Positions 1-9,324 of a DNA stretch of 64,000 nt are shown piece by piece. Each line of letters begins with the position of its first letter. The first letter of the stretch is position 1. A program made the position numbers and the translations under genes. The DNA is from Zygotorulaspora mrakii (taxonomy: Eukaryota; Ascomycota; Saccharomycetes; Saccharomycetales; Saccharomycetaceae), in NCBI RefSeq assembly GCF_013402915.1, contig NC_050722.1, positions 992,001 through 1,056,000 on the forward strand, in the 5' to 3' direction. Below the pieces are notes generated by a model that saw only the letters and a program-made list of their open reading frames with translations, did no database searches and was not told the DNA's origin.

Positions 1-594
1 CCACTTCAAAGGGACTCAAAGTTAACGGGAAGCTTTTTGGTACCCATAATGTATCAATTTGCCAATGACCTTTTCCAGTTGTTGGGGCTGGCCAAAAATT
101 CCGGCGACATAACACATCCTGGTGTTACCATAGATTCCTTTAAGAGGTGGACAACATTACGAAATATAAACAAGGCTGAAGAGACGTTGTGGTCATTGGT
201 AAAGTTGGCAAACTCTTTTGAACAAATGTCTATTCCGCATGAAGTGCTGACGAATACAACGGCGGCACTAGATTTAAGGTTGGATATCATAGATTTATTG
301 AATGATCCAAAAAAGGGTGGTGACCTTCTCTGGAATCAGGCATTAGCTTTAAGTAATCAACTAGTGAAATTATCAGAGACCGCCTTCTTTCACAGTGAGA
401 TGGTCCAACAGAATTTTTTTCCTCAGGAGCATAAAATTGCTGTTTATTTACCGCTATTAGGACCTTCTAGTGTAGTCATTTTCTTTGGCTTCATCAAACT
501 GATGAAAGAGAGAAACCAAAACGCAAAAGCTGAGAATGAGAAAGAGGATAAGGATAGTCAAAAAAGTGAACCAAGTAATAGTACTGAGAAATGA
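1..594 (+). CDS. GPI17: GPI transamidase subunit Gpi17 (PIG-S), 3' part only
   Basis: The reading frame is open from base 1, so the gene begins left of the window; 197 C-terminal residues are seen. The piece reads like the lumenal domain and tail of Gpi17/PIG-S, a subunit of the ER GPI transamidase that attaches GPI anchors to proteins. Recognisable stretches are AALDLRLDIIDLLN and HSEMVQQNFFPQEH, then a hydrophobic C-terminal membrane segment (LPLLGPSSVVIFFGFIKLM) and a short charged cytosolic tail rich in Lys, Glu and Asp. An in-frame TTG at 37 is not the start. Being next to TAF11 and PPM1 fits YDR434W, which neighbours PPM1 in S. cerevisiae. Confidence 0.9.
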   Translation, partial: PLQRDSKLTGSFLVPIMYQFANDLFQLLGLAKNSGDITHPGVTIDSFKRWTTLRNINKAEETLWSLVKLANSFEQMSIPHEVLTNTTAALDLRLDIIDLLNDPKKGGDLLWNQALALSNQLVKLSETAFFHSEMVQQNFFPQEHKIAVYLPLLGPSSVVIFFGFIKLMKERNQNAKAENEKEDKDSQKSEPSNSTEK

Positions 595-855
595 ACCTCG
601 AATTGAGCATATGCAATTACTAGATAAATGCTTTATACAGTATTTTTTGTCGATATTTAATATCTTAGATTTTGTCTTTTTCTTGTTTTGTAATCTCATC
701 CTCAAAAAATGAGAGTATCAAGAGAGATGTATAATTAATATTGCATTCTCAGATGAAAGCACCATTACTGAATAGCGGTAGAGATTTGACCAACGTGCGA
801 GTCACTTGTGTATATTTTTTAAGGCATTTGTCTTTCGAAAGGACGTTTAGGCAAT

Positions 856-1902
856 ATGGCTGACCCAGAAGGACCTTTGGATATCATTCCAAGGACAAAT
901 TACTCGCCTTTACTTACAATGGCCAACTACAACTCTATCAAACAAATGATAGATCAGGTCCTGAATGAAGATCAGGAATATGTTTCCTGGAAACTAAAAA
1001 GCTTGCGAACTGGTGGAACGATGAACTCTCACATGGAAGATCTTAGTGGAAACGCTCAAAGCAACGATCCAAGTAACTCTGAGCACCTTGTGTATCAAGC
1101 CCAAAACAAACGCCGGCATCCAAATAGAATATCTAAATCGAGACCTGATAGAATTAATGAAGTGCCCAAGACTTCGCGATTTCCGAGAGACTTTTATTTA
1201 GAGAGCATTGAAAAGATCCCACTTCCAAGAGAATTGGATCAAGACGAGAAATTCAAGCTTTTGGTTACCAATCTAGATGACGAACAAACCAACAGATTTG
1301 AAGTTTTCCATCGAACTTCACTAAATAAAACGCAGGTTAAAAAGTTAGCAGGGCTTGTCATAAACCAAAGCGTGACAGAAAATATCAGAGTCTTTTTGCA
1401 AGCTATTGGTAAAATGTATGCATGTGAAATGATAGAGTTGGCATTAGATGTTAGACAAAAATGGTTCGTCAGTCTAATGATGGTTGAGTTTGATCGCCGT
1501 AAGGTGGTCGGCAAAAAGCTAAAAAAGTATTTAAAGAAGCTGACACTTTCAGTAGAACCTGAAAATAAGGTAGATGAAGATTGTGAAGACAGCGTAAATG
1601 AGAGTGAGTGTGATTCCTATTTTGATGATGATGAGGCTGAAATGAAAAGGATTCGTAAGGGAAACGTTCTGCTGGGCGGTAAGGTAAATACACCAGAAGG
1701 ACGATTGGGCCTCATTGAGCACTATAATGAATTGGTAAAAGAATTTAATCGGATAGATGTCAGTGTGGAAAAGTACGCCAACAGTCCTGTACTGCCTGAA
1801 CATATCAGAGAAGCTTGGAGATTATATCAATTACAAAGTGATAAACTGCCATCGTCAAAGTGGAGATCTCAGGGTGAAGGAAACGGTCAAATGTTCAGAT
1901 GA
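856..1902 (+). CDS. TAF11: TFIID subunit Taf11
   Basis: This 348-residue protein starts MADPEGPLDIIPRTNY, close to the N-terminus of yeast Taf11, and has nearly the usual length. Taf11 is a histone-fold subunit of the general transcription factor TFIID in the nucleus, pairing with Taf13. The histone fold lies about residues 148-215 (FEVFHRTSLNKTQVKKLAGL to ALDVRQKW). It is interrupted by an acidic insert around 237-262 and ends with the conserved helix LPEHIREAWRLYQ. The ATG at 856 is the first in frame and matches the homologue start. Its stop lies only 8 bp from the stop of convergent PPM1. Confidence 0.93.
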   Translation: MADPEGPLDIIPRTNYSPLLTMANYNSIKQMIDQVLNEDQEYVSWKLKSLRTGGTMNSHMEDLSGNAQSNDPSNSEHLVYQAQNKRRHPNRISKSRPDRINEVPKTSRFPRDFYLESIEKIPLPRELDQDEKFKLLVTNLDDEQTNRFEVFHRTSLNKTQVKKLAGLVINQSVTENIRVFLQAIGKMYACEMIELALDVRQKWFVSLMMVEFDRRKVVGKKLKKYLKKLTLSVEPENKVDEDCEDSVNESECDSYFDDDEAEMKRIRKGNVLLGGKVNTPEGRLGLIEHYNELVKEFNRIDVSVEKYANSPVLPEHIREAWRLYQLQSDKLPSSKWRSQGEGNGQMFR

Positions 1903-1910
1903 GTAGGCAT

Positions 1911-2876
1911 TTACCATGATGCTTTTAATAGTACGTAATGCGTTTGCATTATTTTTAATTCTTCTACTTCATCCAAAAATTGGAGACTTTTTAGCCTCGA
2001 AATCTCTTCTTTAGGTATGTCATTCTCAAAAATGTCCCACATATCTTTGATTTCAACATTGCAATTGGCAAATCTACTGCTATAAGTCTCTTTAGAATTA
2101 TAAATCATAAGGGTAGGCATCTCTAGATGCCTAGATTCTCTCAGATTAGACTGCATTATAATCCCAAATCGGTCACTAAACTTGGAGCCTCCGATGGGGT
2201 CGTAACTGATCCAAATTCCCGTCTTGTAAATATCTAATACTACGCTTATCAGTTGTTTTGATGCGTGATCATCCATATAACAGAGAACACATTCGCTAAT
2301 AACGATTGTTGGTGAATCAGAACTGGTCGATTCACTCAATGTACGAACTGTTTGAGCCTCATCGTTCAAATCGCAAGATATCAGTTTATATCTGTTCGTC
2401 TCACCGTCGTCATCTGACTCAAGAGCCTTTTTTAGAGCTCTGTTTTGATCTAATATCTTCCGTTTCATTTCTATGGAATCCTTATAATCTATGTCGATAT
2501 AAGTCACATTTGTAAAATTCTTTATGATCGGTATCATTCTTAAATCTGATCCACATCCCAAATTAATAATCTGCACGTTCTGGAATTTGCTGTGCGACTT
2601 CAAAAAATCGTTTATCTGTATATCAATTGACACAGTACGTAAATATGTTCCATAGTTCATTACAGGAAATGAATTTTGCATCGCTCTAAATATCTTCGAG
2701 TGAATCCTTCTGCTGACACTTTTTAAGCTATGTAAGTATTCCATATGCATTTCTTTATAGCCATGATAATTGCACCTCTGCACTTGGAATGCTACAGATG
2801 GTAGGTAACCCTTTGAGATTGCTGCCAACCTACAAGACAACGCATCATAATCCGTCTGCTGTACAACTTTCTCCAT
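1911..2876 (-). CDS. PPM1: Leucine carboxyl methyltransferase of PP2A (Ppm1)
   Basis: This 321-residue protein belongs to the SAM-dependent LCM family that methylates the C-terminal leucine of PP2A-type catalytic subunits, promoting assembly with B-type regulatory subunits in the cytosol. The AdoMet-binding motif LGCGSDLR is at residues 106-113, followed by the acidic YIDIDY strand and later the conserved ISECVLCYM segment. The size is that of yeast Ppm1. It converges on TAF11 and diverges from the PPZ gene. In S. cerevisiae PPM1 is also next to a PPZ paralogue (YDR436W). The start ATG at 2876 is the first in frame. Confidence 0.92.
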   Translation of the reverse strand: MEKVVQQTDYDALSCRLAAISKGYLPSVAFQVQRCNYHGYKEMHMEYLHSLKSVSRRIHSKIFRAMQNSFPVMNYGTYLRTVSIDIQINDFLKSHSKFQNVQIINLGCGSDLRMIPIIKNFTNVTYIDIDYKDSIEMKRKILDQNRALKKALESDDDGETNRYKLISCDLNDEAQTVRTLSESTSSDSPTIVISECVLCYMDDHASKQLISVVLDIYKTGIWISYDPIGGSKFSDRFGIIMQSNLRESRHLEMPTLMIYNSKETYSSRFANCNVEIKDMWDIFENDIPKEEISRLKSLQFLDEVEELKIMQTHYVLLKASW

Positions 2877-3595
2877 TTTAATAATGCAAACCTTGCTGAA
2901 GTTGAGGACCTTTTCAACAGTAAGAGTACTGATAAGTAAGTTCTTGGTACGTGGGGTCTTCGCCTGAAATCTTAGATTTAATCGGTATTATCGCTCACTT
3001 TTGAAGAAGTATCGGGCCGGGTAGCATCATCAAGTCTTTGAAGTTCAACTTTTACCTAAGTTGCATTGATGGGCACTCTGGCGCGCATATATTCGGAGTG
3101 CATGCTCCACTCGCAGGAAAATTATTGCGGACCTTGTATAATAATCACGTCGAGCTCAGTTGGTGTTTGATTGCATGTCTTTGTATCATGATTTCTGTTT
3201 TCGCTTGCTCATCTCAAATATCTAAAGGCGAGTTTGGCGAAGTAAGGCCCCCCTCCCTCCCTTCGGTAGCAAACGATAAAAAAACGTTTGTGCAACATCG
3301 AAGAAATTATGATAATGAAGATTAGAAGAACAGACACAGTTTCCTAGCAAGAAATTCTACACATTAATTGTATTCCACCTCTTCTTATTAAGAGAGTATT
3401 GGCATCTTTTCTTAAGTTTCTTTGTTTGAATTCAGTTTTGCTACTGATTCACATTTTGAGTCATAAAAGAGGGAGTGCTTTCAAAGGAGGACACATAGGT
3501 CGTTGTGATATTCGCAGCTTGAAACAAATTGGGCAAACAGCAGCGTTTGAATTTAGAGTGCGGTCCCTTCTTTGGCAAAAACTTTCCTTTGAATA
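2877..3595. promoter_or_regulatory. Divergent intergenic region PPM1 / PPZ
   Basis: This 719-bp region separates the divergent starts of PPM1 and the PPZ phosphatase. Reading frames here open only with non-ATG codons and resemble nothing I know. A C-rich tract near 3247-3260 contains CCCCT (3250-3254), the core of a stress-response element bound by Msn2/Msn4. No other clear signal is seen. Confidence 0.4.
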
Positions 3596-5722
3596 ATGGG
3601 AAACACAGGATCTAAGTCTGCCAAGTCAACAAAGTCAACAAAGTCCTCCAAGGTGAAAAATGGGAGCAAATCATCCGATGGTGATTCTTCTGCATCGCCT
3701 GCATTCACCAGAACTGATACTTCTCAGTCGGTGAGGTCCACAAGATCGATGAGATCGCTGAGATCAAGGCGATCAGAAACAAATAGTTTGAACTCTAGAA
3801 TCAATTCTAAGGAGGAGGCTGGATCCAGTACAGTGGATAATGCATCCGAAGCGAATACGGAGACTCCAAGAAGAGATGGCCTGCATCATCGTCACTCGGA
3901 AAGCGATTTTCTGCATCAACCTAACACATTAGCGGATAATAATCACCTGCGTCCGTCAACCCCAACTTCTAGCAGGGCGCAATCCAAGAGATCAAGTTTT
4001 GCAAATACCGATTTACCACCGTCGATGATTCAGATGGCACCCAAATCGCCCATTTTGAAAAATAAAGTGTATAACAATACAAATGCAGCAAATTATAATG
4101 AAAACGCGTTGACAGATGAAGATGACGATGATGATTACGATGATAGCAGTAGTAAAAAGAAAAACAAAAATGGTGGTAGTAATAGATCGAGGGATAGTAT
4201 TTCGAAACACAGCACATCGAAGAGTCAATTGGACAGCGTCAGACACAATATTTCTTCAAGACCATCGAGTGTCAGAAGCGGATCTTCGTCTAAAATACGT
4301 AGGAGATCAGATAACTTTGACGGTCACGAAATGTCTCCAAATCAGCATATTATGACGCGAACTAATTCACATGCGTCATCGATACAAACGAGAAAGTCTT
4401 CAGGTTCCGCGGGAACCACTGCATATAGCACACCATTAAACTCGCCTGGAATTATTAGAAGAACGGATCAACAAGATGATTTTATTGATGGGCAAGATGA
4501 CTACTTTGGAAGTGCAAACATTAATGTAGGCAATCATACAGATGGGCAAGAGGTTGATGAAGTTAATTCGGAAAATGATGTTATGGGCGAAAAGCATCAT
4601 CATTTAAAGCTTCCAGATGTCAAAAATTTATCGCGACGTGAGTCATTGAATGAGTATCCATCAAATATACCCGATATAGTGGTTGATGATAGCTCCCCTA
4701 GCGCTAATGATCAGCGGCAATCGGGACCCAAGAAAAAGAGAATCATCAAGCCTATCAATATTGATGAAACAATACAAAAATTGCTAGATGCAGGGTACGC
4801 CGGTAAAAGAACCAAGAATGTCTGCTTGAAAAATTCAGAAATATCACAAATTTGTCAATTAGCTAGGGAGATGTTCCTTTCGCAGCCGTCTTTATTAGAA
4901 CTATCTCCGCCCGTAAAGATTGTTGGAGACGTTCATGGACAATATGGTGATTTATTAAGACTGTTCACTAAATGTGGGTTTCCCCCCTCTGCTAATTTCC
5001 TATTTTTAGGCGACTATGTCGATCGTGGAAAGCAATCTTTGGAAACGATCTTGTTGTTGCTTTGCTATAAAATAAAATATCCGGAGAATTTTTTCCTTTT
5101 AAGAGGAAATCACGAATGTGCAAATGTGACTAGAGTTTATGGTTTTTATGACGAATGTAAACGGCGATGCAATATTAAAACATGGAAATTGTTTGTCGAT
5201 ACCTTCAATACCTTACCATTGGCTGCAATAGTTGCTGGTAAAATTTTCTGTGTCCATGGAGGTTTATCACCAGTTTTGAATTCGATGGACGAAATTAGAC
5301 ATGTTAGTCGCCCAACAGATGTACCCGACTTTGGCTTAATCAATGATTTATTATGGTCAGATCCGACGGACTCGCCGAATGAATGGGAAGATAATGAAAG
5401 AGGTGTCAGCTATTGTTATAACAAGGTGGCAATCAACAAGTTTTTGAATAAATTTGGTTTTGATTTGGTTTGTAGGGCACATATGGTCGTCGAAGACGGA
5501 TACGAATTTTTCAACGATAGAAGCTTAGTGACAGTTTTTTCAGCTCCAAATTATTGTGGTGAATTTGATAATTGGGGAGCCGTTATGAGTGTCAGCGAAG
5601 GTTTGCTTTGTTCATTCGAATTACTCGATCCTCTGGATGGTGCAGCTTTGAAACAAGTCATGAAAAAGGGAAGACAAGAAAGGAAAGTAGCTAACCAGCA
5701 ACAAATGCAAGACACTCAATGA
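3596..5722 (+). CDS. PPZ1: Ser/Thr protein phosphatase Z (Ppz1/Ppz2 ancestor)
   Basis: This 708-residue protein has the two-part build of PPZ phosphatases. The long, low-complexity N-terminal half (about 1-390) starts MGNTGSK, an N-myristoylation signal at Gly2, and is rich in Ser, Arg and Lys, with runs such as STKSTKSSK and [16 protein letters not shown]. The C-terminal half is a PP1-like catalytic domain with GDVHG at 444-448, GDYVDRG at 472-478 and GNHE at 504-507, the metal-binding motifs. Ppz enzymes control K+ and Na+ homeostasis and cell integrity, and are inhibited by Hal3. One gene stands here for the S. cerevisiae pair YML016C/YDR436W; the symbol names the pair, not one copy. Confidence 0.95.
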   Translation: MGNTGSKSAKSTKSTKSSKVKNGSKSSDGDSSASPAFTRTDTSQSVRSTRSMRSLRSRRSETNSLNSRINSKEEAGSSTVDNASEANTETPRRDGLHHRHSESDFLHQPNTLADNNHLRPSTPTSSRAQSKRSSFANTDLPPSMIQMAPKSPILKNKVYNNTNAANYNENALTDEDDDDDYDDSSSKKKNKNGGSNRSRDSISKHSTSKSQLDSVRHNISSRPSSVRSGSSSKIRRRSDNFDGHEMSPNQHIMTRTNSHASSIQTRKSSGSAGTTAYSTPLNSPGIIRRTDQQDDFIDGQDDYFGSANINVGNHTDGQEVDEVNSENDVMGEKHHHLKLPDVKNLSRRESLNEYPSNIPDIVVDDSSPSANDQRQSGPKKKRIIKPINIDETIQKLLDAGYAGKRTKNVCLKNSEISQICQLAREMFLSQPSLLELSPPVKIVGDVHGQYGDLLRLFTKCGFPPSANFLFLGDYVDRGKQSLETILLLLCYKIKYPENFFLLRGNHECANVTRVYGFYDECKRRCNIKTWKLFVDTFNTLPLAAIVAGKIFCVHGGLSPVLNSMDEIRHVSRPTDVPDFGLINDLLWSDPTDSPNEWEDNERGVSYCYNKVAINKFLNKFGFDLVCRAHMVVEDGYEFFNDRSLVTVFSAPNYCGEFDNWGAVMSVSEGLLCSFELLDPLDGAALKQVMKKGRQERKVANQQQMQDTQ

Positions 5723-6092
5723 ATAAGAAGAAGACAATAAACTGTTAGCATTTTTATTATTCCCCTTTTCCTCATATTTCATATTCTACATCACTTCTGT
5801 TACTCTTCATTCCTGAACCAGCATAGGTTATCGGCATATTAATTTAACGAACAACTAAGGAAAAGTCTATGATCACGTCTAAATATCTCAATTGTACATC
5901 GTTTTCTATGCATTTCAACTCAAGTCAACTATCTTATCTATAACTTTTAAATTTGTAACTGAATGTATAGAAATTTGCAAACCCGCAAACAAGAACTCGT
6001 TTTAATTTGACATGCCGTTTAGCACACATGAGTAGACAAGTTACAATAGTAGACAAGTTACAACAGTGACCAGGCATATCAGGAAATGACCA
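5723..6092. other. Intergenic region PPZ - GPI19
   Basis: These 370 bp between two rightward genes hold the PPZ 3' end and the GPI19 promoter and leader. The first 250 bp are AT-rich without a feature I can name. The last 65 bp carry a tandem repeat and two upstream ATGs, listed separately. Confidence 0.5.
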
Positions 6093-6109
6093 ATGACAGA
6101 GGACTATAG
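6028..6109 (+). promoter_or_regulatory. Two upstream ORFs before GPI19
   Basis: The ATG at 6028 opens a 13-codon ORF (MSRQVTIVDKLQQ) ending at 6069. The ATG at 6086 opens a 7-codon ORF (MTNDRGL) that ends at 6109 and overlaps the GPI19 start at 6093 out of frame. Both have A at -3. If the mRNA begins upstream of 6028, scanning ribosomes would meet both before GPI19. The transcription start is unknown, so the effect is inferred. Confidence 0.45.
6031..6064 (+). repeat. 17-bp tandem repeat before GPI19
   Basis: Two adjacent copies of AGTAGACAAGTTACAA followed by T (6031-6047) or C (6048-6064) are identical at 16 of 17 positions. They end 28 bp before the GPI19 ATG, so they probably lie in or next to its 5' leader. 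The repeat falls within the short ORF at 6028-6069. Confidence 0.85.
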
Positions 6110-6509
6110 TGAGGAATACGAGTGGTTTGCCTACTACATAACCGTAACATCAATTTTGGTCTTCATTATAGTATGGTCACTTCTTCCCAATGAAAGTGCT
6201 ATAGGTCAACTACACAACGGGTTATTTAAGGCGATCTTAGAAATTTTGCCACAGCGAAACTGGGTAATCTACTCGCAGGCGTTTATATTAATGGGGATGC
6301 TATATACCTATTTTGGTATTCTAATGTACAATGAGGATGTGTTAACGCCTTCACTCGATGATCTACGTACCATCACGGATTCAAAGGGTAAGGTTGCTAT
6401 TGCTGATAGCGAAAAGAAGCTCATCGATGAATATGTATTCAAAGAGACTAGTGCGATTATCGATATACCCATAATGGATGTGTGTAGAATATTATATGGC
6501 GATAAGTAA
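6093..6509 (+). CDS. GPI19: GPI-GlcNAc transferase subunit Gpi19 (PIG-P)
   Basis: This 138-residue membrane protein is recognised as Gpi19/PIG-P, part of the ER complex that transfers GlcNAc to phosphatidylinositol, the first step of GPI-anchor synthesis. Two hydrophobic segments form a hairpin: about 14-32 (YYITVTSILVFIIVWSLLP) and about 62-82 (YSQAFILMGMLYTYFGILMY). Between and after them lie the conserved PQRNW and YNEDVLTPSLDDLRTI motifs. The length matches the yeast protein (140). The ATG at 6093 is preferred because it gives the homologous N-terminus, although two out-of-frame ATGs lie just upstream. Confidence 0.92.
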   Translation: MTEDYSEEYEWFAYYITVTSILVFIIVWSLLPNESAIGQLHNGLFKAILEILPQRNWVIYSQAFILMGMLYTYFGILMYNEDVLTPSLDDLRTITDSKGKVAIADSEKKLIDEYVFKETSAIIDIPIMDVCRILYGDK

Positions 6510-6661
6510 TGTATTTGTTTTTAAGCATATGAATGTTTATATTTCACAAGTTTTAAAAAGTGGACTTATTTCTGAATCAATATGTAAAAAGTGTACAGAA
6601 TCTAAATAAACGCTTTATCTAACATAGAGATTTCTTTTGCTTTCGCTCAACTACATAATAG

Positions 6662-8429
6662 TTAAGCTGGAGTGAATCCATTATTGTGGCGACCACGATT
6701 ATTGAAACCGCCGCGACGGCTTCCTCGATGATTGTTATTATTATTAAATCCACCTCTTGAATGATTTTGCCCATCATTATTCTTGCCATTTTCCCATAGG
6801 AACCCACTTGCGGGTTTGAACATCGAGTAACGTTTTTCCTCCTGGTTGAAACCTTGATTTTGTTGACTTTGATTCTGGCCTTGGCTATGTTTATTGAAAT
6901 TTTGATTCTGATCGTGAGACTGGTTTGCCCTATGATTGTTATATGTACGTGGTTGGTAATTCTCGTTTTCATTTGCAGAGTCATATTTATTGTTGTATCT
7001 GGATTGATGAGGGCCATTTCCACCGCGATTACCTCCTCCAGTGCCGCCTCCGCCTCTTTTATTACTATTTCCTCTTGAATATCCACCACCGCGGCCACCT
7101 CTTTGTGGACGCTGATCCCCATATGTACGATGAGATGGACCAGAAGAATAACCACCTTCTGAATCTGAAAAATTTGATGTTTGTCCCGTTTCATTCCCAC
7201 CATTCTGTAGTTCGATATTATCGTCTAAAATTAATGTATTATGCTGCAAACTGGCCGACGTTTGTTCAGAACATTTAACATCAATGTCTCCCGTAGATGG
7301 CAATGCCGTCGTTGCCGTTGGGCTTGTTTTTTTTTTCTGCTCTTCGCCAGATTGTTTTTCCATAACATCAACGTAACGTAACGGCGGAGGAGAAGGTTGA
7401 GCTTCTTTGCTCACTTCCTTGGGTTTCTTCAGTATCTGTACCTTACCTGATTTGAGGGAAGTTGGGCCATTTGTGGTTTCGCCTCCAGAGAGCCTTCTTA
7501 ACGTCCTGGTGTCTTCGATATGCAATTTACCCACGGTATCTTCAATTGCCAAAATTTTCGATTGTGTATCTACAGGTTTTGCAGCTCCAAATGGATTAGA
7601 TTTTTTCCTAGCCATAATATACGGTTTGCCAGCATCGTCGTTGGGATCAGTCAAAAGTTCCACTTTTGTTCTGTACTCTTTAAAATCGTTGAATTCCGCT
7701 GGTTCCACCTTTATATTATGTATCTTCAATAAAGGCGTTGACCAGTACTTTAAAATCTTATCCATATCGCGGCCAGTATATAATTCAACAAAGCCAACTT
7801 TGGTGGTTTTTCTGAAATTTTGGTCAAAAATTGAACCTGATTTCACAACATCAATGGACGGATTCTTGTTCAACTCCCAGAACAATTTGAATTTCACAAA
7901 TTTTGTGAATTTCTCGTGGAATAAATCGTGAATGTCTGCATCTGAAAACCGCGGTGGTAGCAGGGAAAACTTTACAATGTATGGTGGACCTTGCATTGCA
8001 AAAGAGTCGCCACTTCCGCCATCATTTTCACGTCCGAACCCTCCTCGGTGATGGAAATCAAATGCGCTCTCATTGTGCATACGGTTCCCACTATGTCCGT
8101 TAGGGCCAGACTCCGTATTATCCGGTCCTGATTTCGTCTTAAGAAAGTCAATATTCGTTGTATTACTTATTGCATCAAGATTAATTTCGTCCTCGTTCCA
8201 CACAGAGTCCCCTAGAGTGTCATCGCCCAAAAACTCTTCAAGCGACATCTTTTTAATTGCACCAGCATTGTTTGAACCTGTTCGCATAATACACAATTCC
8301 ATTACCATGGGATTGTAGTCGCTGGTTAGTATTATATCTCTTGAATGCACCATATCAATAGTACAAAAAAACTGCAAAAGAACTCCACAATCACGTTCAC
8401 AAGCTCCAATATTAATTATACGTACTCAT
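6662..8429 (-). CDS. PSP2: RGG-motif protein Psp2, spliced with a 4-nt first exon
   Basis: The predicted gene is complement(join(6662..8277,8426..8429)), giving 539 residues. Exon 1 is only ATGA, followed by donor GTACGT. Exon 2 begins after CAG at 8278, giving MSSNNAGAIKKMSLEEFLGD, whose MSLEEFLG core matches S. cerevisiae Psp2. Psp2 is a cytoplasmic RNA-binding, translation-linked protein that suppresses splicing and polymerase defects. Two RGG/RG clusters lie about residues 394-422 and 509-531 with an Asn/Gln-rich spacer between them, plus a QEEKRYSMFKPASGFLWENG block. S. cerevisiae PSP2 also has an intron right at its start. If splicing is not used, the ATG at 8248 would give a protein 11 residues shorter. 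Confidence 0.88.
8278..8425 (-). other. PSP2 intron (148 nt)
   Basis: The donor GTACGT is at 8425-8420, the branch point TACTAAC at 8331-8325 and the acceptor CAG ends at 8278. An AG directly after the branch point is too close to be used. Unspliced RNA started at 8429 would stop after five codons, so splicing is needed to express the annotated start. Confidence 0.85.
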
Positions 8430-9324
8430 AATATTATCACTATATTACTGTATGACCTCAAATTCGATCGATACGGCCTGTTTTACGCCTACTTTCTGCT
8501 GTTTTCTTTCTTTCTGTTGCTGACCAGATGCTCTTATCCTGGACCTCTCACCTTTTTTCTCCATGGCGCACATCCAAAAAGCTATATTCTACTATATAAA
8601 AAATGCGCCCTTATTAGGGCACTCCTCACCATTATTGCAAGCACGATATAGCGAAGTAGAGGGCAGCTCGAAACGATTTGCATGCCTATTATCGCTCTAC
8701 TACGCTAGCGGCATGTTACTGGAGTATTTCAAGCGTTACACAGGTGTGCAACGTCCGCTTGGAAGCGCAAACAAGAATTTATTCTCTGTTTGTTCTTGAG
8801 AGGTCGTATCAAGCAAATCTGTATGTAGCAGGCCTACATCTACAATAAGGGTCTTGCGAATTCAAAGGAGGTATGTAAGCCTGACGTTTTACCTGAACTT
8901 GAGCTTTTATCTAATGAACGACCGCACAATTGCGACAGCCTTTCTGTGCAAATTATAAGATACCTGAAAAGCCCGCGATTGCTTCGTGTCCACAATTCTT
9001 TTCGAAAGCATCCGATGTCAGTCCCCTCTATTGAGCAGTTGTGGGACTTGAGGTTGTCGTTAAACTAAGCCTGAGGTGCTGATCTTGGCTTGTTGTCCCG
9101 CCTAATGACATGAAATTTTTTTCATTGCAGCCACAGTTGCAGAACGGCGTGAAAACAACATGATGATGAGGAACGAAAAATAATGCGACTAGAAAGAGTC
9201 AAGTTGAGGTCCTCATCATCTCACCAGTCAGCATTTAGTTCATTTGATTTTAAGTTTACTTGCTATTGATTGAACTTGCTTATATGGGACTACGGAGCAG
9301 TATTGATACCTCAGGCACTACTCT
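8430..9324. promoter_or_regulatory. Divergent region PSP2 / THI74-like
   Basis: This 895-bp region between divergent starts contains one 78-codon ATG-initiated ORF (8563-8799) that resembles nothing I know and is probably chance. It also holds the inverted repeat at 9162-9220. No tRNA or snoRNA signature was seen. Confidence 0.4.
9162..9220. repeat. 11-bp perfect inverted repeat upstream of THI74-like gene
   Basis: GATGATGAGGA (9162-9172) is repeated exactly in reverse complement as TCCTCATCATC (9210-9220) with a 37-nt spacer. It lies 105-163 bp before the ATG at 9325. It could be paired protein-binding sites or a hairpin in the leader. Confidence 0.8.

Noticed and set aside
3038..3596. ORFs of 95 and 65 codons upstream of PPZ
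   Set aside because: They lack a homologue; the first begins with TTG, and they lie in the PPZ promoter.
6619..7203. 194-codon minus-strand ORF inside PSP2
   Set aside because: It is a second frame of the repetitive RGG/Asn-rich coding region of PSP2; its Ile/Val/Met runs are a frame shadow of that repeat.
8563..8799. 78-codon ATG ORF in the PSP2/THI74 promoter region
   Set aside because: There is no recognisable family or domain, and this length can arise by chance in an 895-bp gap.
9160..9225. Box C/D snoRNA suggested by TGATGA at 9161
   Set aside because: No matching box D (CTGA) with terminal stem was found; the sequence is better described as an inverted repeat.
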